From Chloranthus sessilifolius (taxonomy: Eukaryota > Streptophyta > Magnoliopsida > Chloranthales > Chloranthaceae), in NCBI GenBank assembly GCA_021018995.1, contig CM037585.1, positions 67,706,646 to 67,770,645 of the forward strand: 64,000 bases of DNA. Reading direction: 5' to 3'. Under the pieces are notes generated by a model. It was not told the origin of the DNA and made no database searches. It saw only the letters and a list, made by a program, of their open reading frames with translations. The translations under genes were made by a program, and so were the position numbers. Positions 12,179 to 23,925 of this stretch are shown here, in pieces. Position 1 is the stretch's first letter, and each line of letters begins with the position of its first letter.

Positions 12179-13288
12179 GATGCCCCTCTTTAGCGTGCTC
12201 TTGCGAAGTAAGAACGCGTCAAAGAAGTAGACACCCCTCATTCGAGGTGCCTTCCCATTTCTTGGGAATTCACAAATGTGAATTGGTCATGCTGACATGA
12301 AAAGCTTGGCTTTCTTATCTATCAGTACAAGCTAAAATGGAGCATTTGAAGGGCAAATGGTAGCTGTCGAAGGGTATATTCTGGGTCTATGGGAGCTAAC
12401 AGAGGAATTTTATGCAAATGGTAGTTGTCGCATGGCACGAGCTAACAGAGGAATTTTATGCAATCAAGGTACGAGGAGGTCAATCAAATATCCAAAACGA
12501 GGCCCAGGGACTGATTATAAAGAGATGAAATAATATGTAGTGTTGAAAGCTTTTGCAAGTCATGTTAGACCGGACGCGTCATTGCTCACACCAATGTGTG
12601 GCAGGTGTTCCATTTTTAATAGGCATTTATAAGTTCTTAGATTGAGTATACTCATTGTTTGGCTTCCCAGGGGAATGGTTGATTTGGGCTGGTAATTGAG
12701 GTAAATTTTGTGAAGTGTGCTCCGTTGAATTCTGCACAGTGGCGTATGCGGTTGATTAATCTGGACTCATTTTTTTGCATCGAAATAAGTGATCCTGCGT
12801 AGTGGCGTATGCGCTTGATTGGGATTTAAAGGTCAAGGGTAAGTGTAGTTGGTTGTGGTATTTAAAGAAAGGTGATTCGGGTCTATGTATCTTGTTCATT
12901 TTATTCTTTTTCTTTTCTTGTTTTTTTTTTTTTTGCTTTGCAAGTAAGAGAAGAAAGATTTTAGAATGAGTAAGGGGTTTTGAAATTTTGGGAATTTTAA
13001 CTTAACTTCAATTCGGTGGTAAAACGGTAAAAAATGTGGCTTCCGAGATGTCGCTGAGCAGATCCACCAGTACGAGATTTGTAAACCCGGCTGTTCATGT
13101 GGTTGTCAAGACAACACTTGGCATGCCGGATACTCCATCTAACCTTCTCGATGAGTACTGATGATTGTCTCTTATGGGAGGACTACAGTAATTCGCGAGT
13201 TGAGAGAGACGGGTTTTGAAAATATTTTGACTTAATCATAGATAATTATAATTTAGAAGAAGTATCGAGTAATTAAAAAAGGGGTAGT

Positions 13289-13314
13289 ACTTACCTGGGG
13301 GTGATACTTACCTG
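13289..13314 (-). promoter_or_regulatory. Two tandem consensus 5' splice sites
   Basis: On the minus strand CAGGTAAGT occurs twice, 17 bases apart (13314-13306 and 13297-13289), in sense direction for element C. The same pair is at 9431-9406. In D the equivalents are mutated (CAGGCAAGT at 47772-47780, then CAAGTAAGT). Use in splicing is not shown. Confidence 0.4.
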
Positions 13315-13833
13315 AATCGTGCAGTGAGACCATGGGAATATTATAGCGGTGGTACTTTAGCAGTATTGTAGCATCGCGACAGGACTTGGTGGCTATCATT
13401 GTAATGAAATGTTCTGGGTGCAATGTCGTAGTGGGGCACCCCGAGGATTTCTTTTTTTTTTTTGCTTGTTGCTTAAGCGATGGTTTACGGTTGTCGACGT
13501 GATGTCGCAATGGGGCTTTGGTGATTATAGTGGTACCGCGATGGGACCTGAGAGGTATTGCTGGGATGTTCGCGCTGTAGCTTCGCAGTAGTGAAATGTG
13601 ATGGGACATGGGAGTAGTCCCATGTCTTCCTGCCTTTCTCTTGCAATGGTGCTTGGTAGGTTTGTGGCGAGCACTTCGGGAGGAGGCTCTTTGTTTCGGC
13701 GAAGAGACATGCTCGGGCTTTCTCCCTTTCTTCTTTTAGTGTGACCGATGTTGTGAATGATTTTTTTTGGTAGTGGTGTCCGCGATGGGAAGTGAGCTAA
13801 GTGTTACGCTGGGTAGGGTGTTCATGTAACAAG

Positions 13834-13838
13834 TGTTT
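13834..13838. repeat. Possible target duplication of the Tekay-like element
   Basis: TGTTT before the left LTR against TGTGT after the right LTR (23145-23149): four of five bases agree, consistent with an old five-base duplication with one later change. Confidence 0.45.
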
Positions 13839-16260
13839 TGTAGCGACCCAAGATCTCACAACCTCTAATTGTAAGATCTTAGACCGTACCTTTGTACTGT
13901 GAACCATAGAAACGTAATAAGGCGGTAAAAGTACCTTAAACAGTGAAAGATAAAATTTCTTTAAAATATTACTTAATCAAAATAAAACCCATTATAATGT
14001 TCTTATTCTAATAACAAGTCCAACATGATTAAAGCTTAAACAATCTTAATAAAATACTAATTGATCGATGTCTCATTTATTTAAAACCCATAATAATAAC
14101 TAGAAAGGAAAATAGCTAATTAGGCCCCGAAGCCATCACCGCCATTCAGTCCAGTTTCCTGAGCACCACGTGCCGTCTCATCGCCATAAACCCATACATT
14201 ATTATTGGCGACACCTGTCTCATCTGGTTATCCACATCAATAAGGGGTGTAAGTTTACACTTGTATAGACCAGACATGCAATCCAGTAAAACATAAAATA
14301 TCAGTCATAGCCATATATACATTTCGGTATATTTTTATGTGTGTGTGCATGTGGCATGTATAATCTCAATAAGCTAAAATAAACTGAACATAAACATATA
14401 TATCAATATGACATGAATGCATCATTTCTTTTAATTTCATCTTTCTTGTCATTTAATGCATGTTAGACTCCGTCCCGCTTAAGACGTTGGGTCATAATCA
14501 TGCTTATCACTTGTTTAGTTAGACTCCGTCATGCTCAAGATGTTGGGTCTAATGAATCATATCATTTATTGCATGTCAAACTCCGTCCCACTCAAGAAGT
14601 TGGGCTTAATCATGCTGATTATACTCTTGTTTAGTTAGACTCCATCTTACACAAGATGTTGGGTCTAATACCTTCTTAGACTCTATCAGGTATAAGATGT
14701 TGAGTCTAATGCTTCTTAATCGTGTTTAGTTAAACTCCATCAAGCACAAGATGTTGGGTCTAATACCTTCTTAGACTCCATCATGCACAAGATGTTAGGT
14801 CTAATGCTCATTAACTAATTCTTGACATTTCATCATGTTTTACTATCACGATTGCACATTCATAGATCATCATGGAACATATAAAGTGCATATGAGTAAG
14901 ATTATTATTCATGAGCATTTAAGTGCATTTAGACATAGTGCATAGACAATGGTACGTAAACATTTAACTGTACATAATCATGGTGTATGAACAATGAAGT
15001 GCATATAATATGATCATGGTATATAAACATTGACATTTTAATCACACTATTAAGAGAAGAACTGATTATAGAACTTAACTACCCAAACAGAATCCATTGA
15101 TTTCAAGTTTTGCCTCAATCAATTGATTTCCCAGAATCAATCGATTGACTGACATCCATGCATTTTTCAAAACATTCAGGCTCAATCGATTGATTTCCTA
15201 GAATCAATCGATTGACTCACATCCATGCATTTTTCAAATAAACATCGTTTATCTGCATCTGTTCAGCCTCAATCAATTGATTTCTCATAATCAATCGATT
15301 GAATCAAGTCCGTGCATTTTTCCAAAATAATATCTTTCATCAGTGTCTATCAGGCTCAATCGATTGACTCCTCTGAATCAATCGATTGATTCCAATCCGT
15401 GTATTTTCTCGAAATAATATCATTCATCAGTTTCTTATTCAAGCTCAATCAATTGATTTCCCCGAATCAATCAATTGAATCAAATTCGTGAGCATCCCTC
15501 ACGATGTCTCAATCACATATTGGAATTTCATCCATCTTCTTTTTAATCAAAATAATCTACATTAATAATCACTAACCCTAGCATGTATCTCATTTAATCA
15601 TACAATCATTATTCATTAAATAGACACACTAATTTGCATAAAACCCATTTAAAAACTAATATTTTAAGTTCAATGAAAAGCATGATTTCTCCATACCTAG
15701 ATCGATCATACCACCATGATTAGATTAAGATCCCAACAATGATGATGATTCTAGAAGGAGGCAAAGGCCGCTTGAGAATGTTGGTCAACGTCTCGCCGAT
15801 CTTCCAAAAAGAGGGTTCTAGGAAGATAGATCTAGAATTTCTTCTCTAAGGCCTCTAGGATTTTTAACGGCTCTATTCTTAAGAAGAACTCTAAGTGAGA
15901 TTATGATTTAGGATTTTCCGTAAGACACTTACTATAATATTTTGGAAATTACCCGGTGTTAAGCTAACACACCAAGGAAAAGTGTATAGGCTTTTACCTT
16001 AAAGTCCAAAATAAAAGGTTAGAGCATACATAACAAGGTTTGATCACTAGACCTCTTATCTAGAACTTAAAGCTTTTAACCAGTAGGCTACCACATAACT
16101 TGTCCTCATAAATGGCAAAAATAAATATAAGAGCTTGAAAAACTAAAACATATATTTTTAGATAAAACGTTTTGAAAAGTCAAGGCATGCGGTGAATACG
16201 TTATTAGGCACATACACATAATTTCAGGTGTATCAAAGTCATAAAATTCAAATCATAACA
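13839..16260 (-). repeat. 3' LTR of the Tekay-like element
   Basis: 2422 bases, TG...CA. It contains about six copies of a TTAGACTCCRTC..GATGTTGGGTCTAAT unit (14463-14810) and a block of palindromic TCAATCGATTGA pairs (about 15110-15480). It is longer than the right LTR, mainly because of extra repeat units. Confidence 0.9.
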
Positions 16261-16270
16261 TTCTTCCCTA
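16261..16270 (-). other. Polypurine tract of the Tekay-like element
   Basis: Minus-strand TAGGGAAGAA directly against the 3' LTR, as in related chromoviruses. Confidence 0.75.
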
Positions 16271-16309
16271 CTTATAAAAATTTCGTCCTCGAAATTGAGT
16301 CATACCTCA

Positions 16310-16753
16310 CTAGAAGAGATGGGGGTAGTCCCTCCAGATAACATCCTCGCGCTCCCAAGTGGCTTCCTCGCGAGAGTGGTGCTGCCAAATCACAAGGACC
16401 AACGGTATAACTTTATTCCTCAGGGTCTGCTCTTTTTGGTCAATAATCTGAACAGGCACCTCCACAACAGACATATCTTTATAAACTTCCAAGGGTTCTC
16501 AATCGATAACATGAGTAGGGTCTGCCACATATTTCTTTAACATGGATATGTGAAAAATGTTGTGCACATCGACAAACTTTGGTGGTAGCTTGACTTGATA
16601 TGCCGTTTCTCCGATTCTCTTAAAGACTTCGAATAGTTCTACGAATCTCAGACTAAGTTTTCCTTTCAACCCGAATCTCATTACTCCTTTCATAGGAGAG
16701 ATTTTCACGAAGACTTTATCCCCTTCAATCAGATCCCAATTCCTATGCTTCAA
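16310..16753 (-). pseudogene. Integrase C-terminus and chromodomain (Tekay-like), one stop
   Basis: The frame first gives the integrase tail (KVFVKISPMKGVMRF, LPPKFVDVHNIFHISMLKKYV, DPTHVID), then an in-frame TGA at about 16499-16501, then in the same frame a chromodomain (PVQIIDQKEQTLRNK, VIWQHHSREEATWE, YPHLF). In this clade the chromodomain steers integration to heterochromatin. The aromatic and acidic signature W..H..EEATWE is intact, so the stop looks like the main lesion here. The end before the polypurine tract matches family layout. Confidence 0.85.
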
Positions 16754-16768
16754 ATCAGCGTAACTCTT

Positions 16769-17530
16769 CTATCTGCTCTGCGCGGTCCGCATTCGTTCTC
16801 GAATCAACTGAACTTGTTTGGACATGTCTTTAACAATTTGAAGTCCCAGCAAACTTCTCACACCGACCTCATCCCAACACAGAGGAGTTCTACAACTTCT
16901 CCCATATAAGGCTTCATACGAGTCCATCTGTATAGTGGACTGGTTACTATTATTATATGCGAACGCTATAAGAGGTAGATGCTCGTCCCAATTGCCTCCA
17001 AAGTCTAGTACACAAGCGTGAAGCATGTCCTTTAACACTTGATTCAGTCTTTCGGTCTGCCCATCCATCTAAGGATGAAAAGCGGAGCTAAATTTCAACT
17101 TAGACCCCATCCCATCTTGAAATTTTTGCCAAAATCTTGATGTGAAACGAGGGTCTCTATCAGATATGATATCAGCAGGCATACCATGTAATTTGACAAT
17201 CTCACGAATGTAAATATCTACCCGCTGAGAGGCTGAATAGGTCATGCGATATGGAATAAAATGAGCCGATTTAGTCAATCTATCGACCACAACCCAAATA
17301 GCGTCATTCCTCTTCAGGGTTCTCGGCAACTCGGTGATGAAATCCATACCAATACTCTCCCATTTCCAACCCAGCATCAGTAGTGGTTGAAGTAACCCAG
17401 GTGGTTTTTGATGTTCAGCCTTGACTTGTTAGCATGTGAGACACCTTGCCACGTAGTCAGCGATCTCTCTCTTCGTATCATTTCACCAATAATTTTTCTT
17501 CAACCCTTTATACATCTTATTGTTCCCAGA
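16769..17530 (-). pseudogene. Integrase core (Tekay-like)
   Basis: Two in-frame blocks, 17377-17069 and 17068-16769, are separated only by one stop codon (SAFHP* then MDGQTERLNQ). The first carries MDFITELPR and ISDRDPRFTS with the first two catalytic Asp residues; the second opens with DGQTERLNQVLKDMLHACV, the Glu region, and ends in the VQLIRERMRTAQSR linker. A third piece before 17377 carries the zinc-binding N-terminus with further stops. Integrase inserts the cDNA into the host genome; this copy is inactive by stops rather than by loss of the catalytic residues. Confidence 0.85.
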
Positions 17531-17572
17531 GTGAATAGAGAATTTAGACTTATGGGTTTCATCTAAGATCTC

Positions 17573-18187
17573 TCATTTCAATTCTATATTATCAGGTACA
17601 CAGTAGCGTCCCTGGAACAACATCATCCCATCATCTCTGACAGTAATCTCAGACTTTCTACTGTCCCTCAATTTCAAAAGGGTAGGATCTTCAAGCCGTA
17701 GTCTCCTGATTCGATCTAGTAATGAAGAGGTGATAATAATGTGCGAAAGCAATGCTCTTGGTCGAATCACCCATTCTGGAACAAATCTGCTGAGGGCATC
17801 GGCAACAACATTAGCCTTCCCCAGATGATACTTGATCTCGCAATCATAATCGATCAGGCATTCCAACCATCTTCTCTGCCTCATATTCAATTGTTTCTGC
17901 ATAAAAAGGTATTTAAGACTTTGATGATCCGTGGAGATGATAAATTTCTCTCCACACAGGTAGTGTCTCCAAATCTTCAACGCGAATATGATAGCAGCCA
18001 GTTCCAGATTGTGTGTAGGGTAACTCTTTTTATGTTCCTTTAGCTGCCTGGATCTGTAAGCTACAACTCTCTCATTCTGCATCAAGACACCACCTAGTCC
18101 TTTATACGACGCATCGGTATTAACGGTAAAGCTACCACTGCCAGAAGGTATCACTAGAATGGGAGCAGTAGTCAACCTTGTCTTCAA
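17573..18187 (-). pseudogene. RNase H domain following RT (Tekay-like)
   Basis: A 204-residue open frame with [49 protein letters not shown] and [14 protein letters not shown], the canonical gypsy RNase H motifs with Asp, Glu and Asp residues present. It removes the RNA strand during cDNA synthesis. It is separated from the RT block at 18218-18841 by a stop, in a stretch normally continuous in one polyprotein. The tail reads toward the integrase zinc domain. Confidence 0.88.
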
Positions 18188-18217
18188 CTCAAGAAAGCTC
18201 TTCTCACACTCATCGAT

Positions 18218-18952
18218 TCAAATGAATTTCACATTCTTCTTGGTCAGCCCGGTAAGAGGTCCTGAGATCTTTGAGAAACCTTCCATGAACCTTCTATAGT
18301 AACTAGCTAAGCCAAGGAAACTTCGTACTTCAGTAACACTTTTGGGACTCGCCCAATTCACAATGGCTTCAATTTTTGCAGGATCAACAGTAATCCCTGC
18401 CTCAGAAATCCTGTGGCCCAGAAATGCCACTTCACACATCAAGAATTCATATTTACTCATCTTAGCATACAACTGGGGGTCCAATAGGGTTTGTAAGATG
18501 ATCTTTAAGTACTCGGCGTGCTCTTCTTTGGACTTGGAGTAGATCAGGATGTCATCAACGAAAACCACCACAAACTGCTCCAAGTAGGGCTTGAAAATAC
18601 GGTTCATCAAGTTCATAAAGATTGCAGGGGCATTAGTCAATTCGAAAGGCATTACTAAAAATTCAAACTGCCCATACCTCGTATTGAATGCCGTTTTAGC
18701 TATATCGGACTCTCTTACCCTCAACTGGTGATATCCATATCTCAGATCGATCTTAGAGAAATATCGTGCACCTTGCAATTGATCAAATAGAACATCGATC
18801 CGTGACAATGGATACTTGTTCTTAATCGTCGCCTGGTTCAACTATTGATAATCAATACACAACCTCTAATAACTGTCCTTCTTCTTTACAAATAAAATAG
18901 GAGCACCCTATTGTGACTGGCTCCTTCTAATGAAGCCCTTATCTTGTAGTTC
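18218..18952 (-). pseudogene. Reverse transcriptase (Tekay-like)
   Basis: The main frame 18841-18218 starts at [21 protein letters not shown] and includes [15 protein letters not shown], the [15 protein letters not shown] active site (both Asp codons at 18551-18556 intact), [11 protein letters not shown] and [11 protein letters not shown]. It copies element RNA into DNA. The N-terminal RT part continues upstream to 18952 but is broken by stops near 18842. The match to Tekay/Del RT is close by eye. Confidence 0.9.
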
Positions 18953-18958
18953 CTGTAA

Positions 18959-19573
18959 CTATTTCTTCAATTCTGATAGTTCTGTCGGTGCCATCTTGTA
19001 AGGAGTCTTAGCTATCGGTGCAGTGCCAGGTACGAGCTCAATCTGAAATTCGACTTTCCTACTCGACGACAAACCCGTCACCTCATCAGGAAAAACTCTA
19101 GCAAATTTATTTACAACAGGAATCGATGATATATCTCCTCGCTTTTCCTCGGCTTCTAATAAAGCAAAGAGCTTCGAAATGGCACCCTTTCGTGCACCCT
19201 TAAATTTAAATATTGGTCCATCCAAAGGGGTAAAAGTCATGGTCTTGGCGAAACAATCAAGGGTCACATGAGATTCAGCGAGCCAATCCATCCCTAGGAT
19301 AACATCGAAATCTTCGAAGTTTAATTCAATTAGACTGACAACCAATGCATGGGATCCAATCTAGACAGAACATCGATGATAGACTCTGTAAGCAAGCACA
19401 CTCTTTCCTAGAGGAGTTGCTACCGTCAAAGGAATGCTCATAGGAGATGAATCCTTATTAAGACGCTTAGCGAAGTCCAAGGAGACGAATGAATGGGAAG
19501 CACCCGAATCCAAAAGCACATGAGTAAAAAGACCATCGATCAACATCAAACCTGGGCACCCAAGACATGCCAC
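18959..19573 (-). pseudogene. Aspartic protease (Tekay-like)
   Basis: The 19573-19361 block carries the active-site motif LLDSGASHSFVS; the next frame (19345-18959) continues ELNFEDFDVILGMDWLAESHVTLDC, the second conserved protease segment, then the linker to RT ending APTELSELKK. One stop separates the two blocks. The enzyme processes Gag-Pol. It sits between Gag and RT as expected for Ty3/gypsy. Confidence 0.88.
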
Positions 19574-19666
19574 GACTTAAATTATTCAACATAAGGGTAT
19601 CATTCTATTTTAAAGTTTAATGTCTACCAGATCTTCATTAGTTCTTAACAAATTCATTAAATTCAT

Positions 19667-20803
19667 TTATGAAAACATTTTCAAAAAGTTGTTCATTTTA
19701 CGCAAATTAATATTTATGACATTACTACGTAAACAGGTATGAAAGAATTTAATCATGAATTTTAAATAAACAAACATGTCCTGGATGACATCGTCTGAAG
19801 CTCTAGCATCAGCATCAGATAGGGTATACATGCGACCATTAGCCGTAATCATTGCAGGAGGCATAGCCCTCAATCCAGATAACTTCTTAGGCATCTTGCA
19901 CTCAGCTGCTCTATGCCCAAGCTGTCGACAGTTGAAACAAGCCCCCATTCCTCTAAGGCAGGTGCCGTAATGATTCTTGCCACAAGTGGTACAGGTCAGA
20001 ATAGTCTTTATAGTCGAAGCCACTTTAGAATTAGTCTTGCTCAGCTGCGAGAAGGCTGGTCTTGAGTAAGGAGTGCCCCTACTCTCCGATCTCATGTTGG
20101 ATTTAGAAAATACACGATCTCAGCGACCATATTGAAAGTTTCTAGCCGAGCTCTGACCCACATTACCAGTCGGTGAAGGCACCTTTAATTCTCTCTCGAT
20201 GCTGTAGCACTTATCAATCAAGTCCTTGTATGAGTCGCATCGGTTTCCAACTACCAAGGTCCTGATCTGAGGCCTCAAACCCTTCTCAAACCTCCTGAGT
20301 AGAAAGTTCTCGTCAGAAATCAGGGTTGGTGCAAACTGGCTTAGTTTCGTAAAAAGCTTAGCATAAGCGTCAACAGTCATCTCTCCCTGTTTGAGGTTCA
20401 GGAGTTCCTCAATCTTCTCATCTTGGACGCTCTGGGGGTAGTACTTATCATAAAACACTTTTACGAATTCGTCCCAGCCCTGTACATAACTAGGCTCTTC
20501 GACACGAGTCGCTTCTTTCAATTATCTCCACCAGTTCTCAGCATCCCCCTCCAGTTTGTAGGTTTCCAATCTCACTTTAGTTGTTTCATTACACTCCATC
20601 AGATCAAAGATCTTTTCCATCTGTTGTATCCATTTCATAGCCTCCGCACTATCTCCCATCCCATTGAAGTATCGTGGTCAGTTTTTCCTCAATTCATCCA
20701 ATTCTGACCTAGGAGCAGGAGTAGGTTGGGCATTTAGAGTTATGGTTGCATTGATGGCATTCACAATTGCCTCAGTCAACACGTCAATATGTTTATTCGT
20801 CAT
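19667..20803 (-). pseudogene. Gag with zinc knuckle (Tekay-like)
   Basis: It starts at ATG 20803 (MTNKHIDVLTEAI), about 65 bases after the primer site. The capsid-like part includes FNGMGDSAEAMKWIQQMEKIF and WDEFVKVFYDKYYP, and the zinc knuckle CFNCRQLGHRAAEC (CX2CX4HX4C) lies near 19935. Gag forms the particle and binds element RNA. In-frame stops occur after LRKN, after NWWR and after FQYGR, so the reading frame is broken in at least three places. Confidence 0.85.
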
Positions 20804-20868
20804 TTGCAGTCGATCAATCTCACGTTAAACTCCAATTACACATATTTCAAACATAAGAATCAATCTTA

Positions 20869-20881
20869 GGCTCTGATACCA
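20869..20881 (-). other. Primer binding site, initiator Met tRNA (Tekay-like)
   Basis: Minus-strand TGGTATCAGAGCC, two bases from the 5' LTR, complementary to the 3' end of plant initiator methionine tRNA. Confidence 0.9.
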
Positions 20882-20883
20882 AC

Positions 20884-23144
20884 TGTAGCGACCCGAGATC
20901 TCACAACCTCTGATTGTAAGATCTTAGTCCGTACATTCGTATCGTGAACCATAGAAACATAATAAGGCGATAAAAGCACCTTAAACAGCGAAAGATAAAA
21001 TTTCTTTAAAACATTAATTAATCAAAATAAAACTCATGATAATGTTCTTATTCTAATAACAAATCCAACATGATTAAAGCTTAAACAATCTTAATAAAAT
21101 ACTAACTGATCAATGTCTCATTTATTTGAAACCCATAATAATAACTAGAAAGCAAAATAGCTAATTAGGTCCCGAAGCCATCATCACCATTCAATCCAGT
21201 TTCCTGAGCACTACATGCCGTCTCATCGCCATAGACCCATACATTGTCATCGGTGACACCTGTCTCATCTGGTCACCCACATCAATAAGGAGTGTAAGTT
21301 TACACTTGTATGGACCAGACATGCAATCTAGTGAAGCATAAAATATTAGTCATAGCCATATATACATTTCGGTATATTTCATGTGTGTGTGCATGTGGCA
21401 TGTATAATCTCAATAAGCTGAAATAAAATGAACATAAACATATATATCAATATTATATAAATGCATCATTTCTTTTACTTTTATCTTTCTTGTCATTTAA
21501 TGCATGTTAGATTTCGTCCCGCTCAAGACGTTCGATCATAATCATGCTTATCACTTATTTAGTTAGACTCCGTCATGCTCAAGACATTGGGTCTAATGAT
21601 TCATATCATTTATTACATGTCAAACTTTGTCCCACTCAAGACGTTGGGCTTAATCATGCTCATCATACTCTTATTTAGTTAGACTCCATCTTACAGAAGA
21701 TGTTGGGTCTAATACCTTCTTAGACTCCATCTGGTATAAGATGTTGGGTCTAATGCTCATTAACCAATGCATGATATTTCATCATGTTTTACTATCATGA
21801 TTGCATATTCATAGATCATCATGGAACATGTAAAGTGCATATGAGTCAAATTATTATTCATAAGCATTTAAGTGCATTTAGACATGGTGCATAAACAATG
21901 GTACATAAACATTGAAGTGTACATAATCATGGTGTATGAACAATGAAGTGCATATAATATGATCATGGTATATAAACATTGACATTTTAATCACACTGTT
22001 AAGAGAAGAAATGACTATAGAACTTAACTACCCAAACACAATCCATTGATTTCAAGTTCAGGCTCAATCGATTGATTTCCCAGAATCAATCGATTGACTC
22101 ACATCCATGCATTTTCCAAATAAACATCGTTTATCTGCATCTGTTCAGGCTCAATCGATTGATTTCTAACAATCAATCGATTGAATCAAATCCGTGCATT
22201 TTTCCAAAATAATATCTTTTATCAGTGTCTGTTAGCCTCAATTGATTGACTCCTCTGAATCAATTGATTGACTCCAATCCGTGTATTTTCCTGAAATAAT
22301 ATCATTCATCAGTTTCTTATTCAAGCTCAATCGATTGATTTCCCTGAATCAATCGATTGACTCAAATTCGTGAGCATCCCTCACGATGTCTCAAATTACA
22401 TGGTGGAATTTCATCCATCTTCTTTTTAATCAAAATAATCCACATTAATAATCACTAATCCTAGCATGCATCTCATTTAATCATACAATCATTATTCATG
22501 AAATAGACACACTAATTTGCATAAAACCCATTTAAAAATAAATATTTTAAGTTCATTGAAAAGCATGATTTCTCCATACCTAGATCGATCATACTACCAC
22601 GATTAGATTAAGATCCCAACAATGATGATGATTCTAGAAGGAGGCGAAGGCCGTTTGAGAATGTACGCCAACGTCTCGCCGATCTTTTAAAAAAAGGGCT
22701 CTAAGAAGATAGATCTAGAATTTCTTCTCTAAGGTCTCTAGGGTTTCTGATAGCTCTATTCTTAAGAACTCTAAATGAGATTATGATTTAGGATTCTCCG
22801 TAAGACACTTACTATAATATTTTGGGAATTACCCGGTGTTAAGCTAGCACACCAAGGAAGAGTGTATAGACTTTTACCTTAAAGTCCAAAATATAAGTTT
22901 AGAGCACATATAACAAGGTTTGATCCCTAGACCTCTTATCTAGAATTCACTGCTTTTAACCAGTAGGCTACCACATAGCTTGTATCCATAAATGGTGAAA
23001 ATAAATATAAGAGCTTGAAAAACCAAAACATGTATTTTTAGATAAAACATTTTGAAAAGTCAAGGCATGCGGTGAATACATTATTAAGCACACACATACA
23101 CATAATTTTAGGTGTATTAAAGCTATAAAATTTAGATCATAACA
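20884..23144 (-). repeat. 5' LTR of the Tekay-like element
   Basis: 2261 bases, TGTAGCGACCC to ATCATAACA. It is colinear with 13839-16260 but lacks some repeat units in the TTAGACTCCRTC block (21500-21755) and in the TCAATCGATTGA block (22070-22365). Scattered substitutions show the insertion is not recent. Confidence 0.9.
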
Positions 23145-23792
23145 TGTGTCTAGTTTCTTTCTTTGGAAGATCTTGGGTTCTGGTGAGATTATGTTATAAT
23201 TGCGTTATGATTGACTTAGTTTTTTTATTGTTTGGTGTATTTGCATTTTCGGGAGATTTGTTTTTAGTTTTTTGTGATGTGCCATGAGGGCATGGCTATA
23301 ATTTTGTGATGGGATGATAACGAGTGACGGTCCCTTTTTCACTTTGAATGGCTCATGAGGCTATGCGATGGGGCAAAGGGGACTCTCGGTTGAGGAGGGG
23401 TAAATTTCGAGCAAAATTAGGAATTAAGTGCCTGATATCAGCCACTGAAACTGATCACTCGCCCGATTCCAGGCATGCGATTCAGGGTCTAAAGGAAGTA
23501 TTTACGTGTGTGTAGGTTAACATGTGATTGGATTATGCACTCTAATACTTGCGCGCGATTGAAGCGTCACCCGGTCAGTGTACGGGTGATCTTTCAAATT
23601 AAACAATAAAAGTGAGTCGTTTAATCGGATTGTGTGGCTGGTGGACAACGCGAAATCAGAAGGTCGCAGTATATGTGTAGGCGACAGTCGTATTGAGTGC
23701 CTGGTTAGAAGCACGGGTTTTCGATTAAGCGTGATGTTCCTAGTGCGTGATCAGATTAAGCGCATGTTTTTAGGTGTGCGATTAAGACTATA

Positions 23793-23804
23793 CTCTATAT
23801 AAGC
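23793..23804 (+). promoter_or_regulatory. TATA box of the antisense unit upstream of the PMD gene (C)
   Basis: CTCTATATAAGC, with several GCGATTAAG / ACGCGC-type motifs just upstream (23410-23790). The D equivalent is at 46714-46726 on the minus strand. The leader downstream resembles the PMD gene leader, so this looks like a duplicated promoter. Confidence 0.5.
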
Positions 23805-23925
23805 AAAGGAGTCTTCATTTGCTTTTCATTCTCGACTTTAGTCTCGAGTCTTGACTTTTCTGAGTGTTCTAACATTCTGAGATTCGTGTTTCAGCGATAT
23901 TGAGTGATCTAATCGTCGGATTGGG

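Larger units (their letters stand above)
12179..13838 (-). other. 3' non-coding region of element C
   Basis: It lies between the Tekay insertion and the C 3' LTR and is homologous to 8300-9730 and to D 47450-49089. It opens with the polypurine tract (12179-12191, AAAGAGGGGCATC on the minus strand), includes two tandem consensus splice donors (13289-13314), and carries several (C)GCGATGGGA motifs that resemble the primer site. No recognisable protein is encoded. The region continues across the Tekay insertion at 23145. Confidence 0.6.
13839..23144 (-). mobile_element. Tekay/Del-like chromovirus retrotransposon nested in element C
   Basis: A 9.3-kb Ty3/gypsy element flanked by two LTRs (13839-16260 and 20884-23144) that begin TGTAGCGACCC and end ATCATAACA. 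The initiator-Met tRNA primer site is at 20881-20869 and the polypurine tract at 16269-16261. Order on the minus strand: gag with zinc knuckle, protease, RT, RNase H, integrase, chromodomain. The integrase tail (VSP/ISPMKGV, then HNIFHISMLKKY) and chromodomain fit the Tekay/Del clade. Many in-frame stops and visible LTR differences show a degraded, fairly old insertion. It interrupts the 3' non-coding region of C. Confidence 0.9.

Noticed and set aside
15110..15480. Regularly spaced short repeats as a CRISPR-like array
   Set aside because: The repeats are palindromic, uneven, lie inside a plant retrotransposon LTR and have spacer stretches that are themselves repeated; no cas genes or bacterial context.
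16261..20883. A functional chromovirus, because RT and integrase catalytic residues are intact
   Set aside because: At least seven in-frame stops interrupt gag, RT, integrase and chromodomain, and the LTRs differ visibly.
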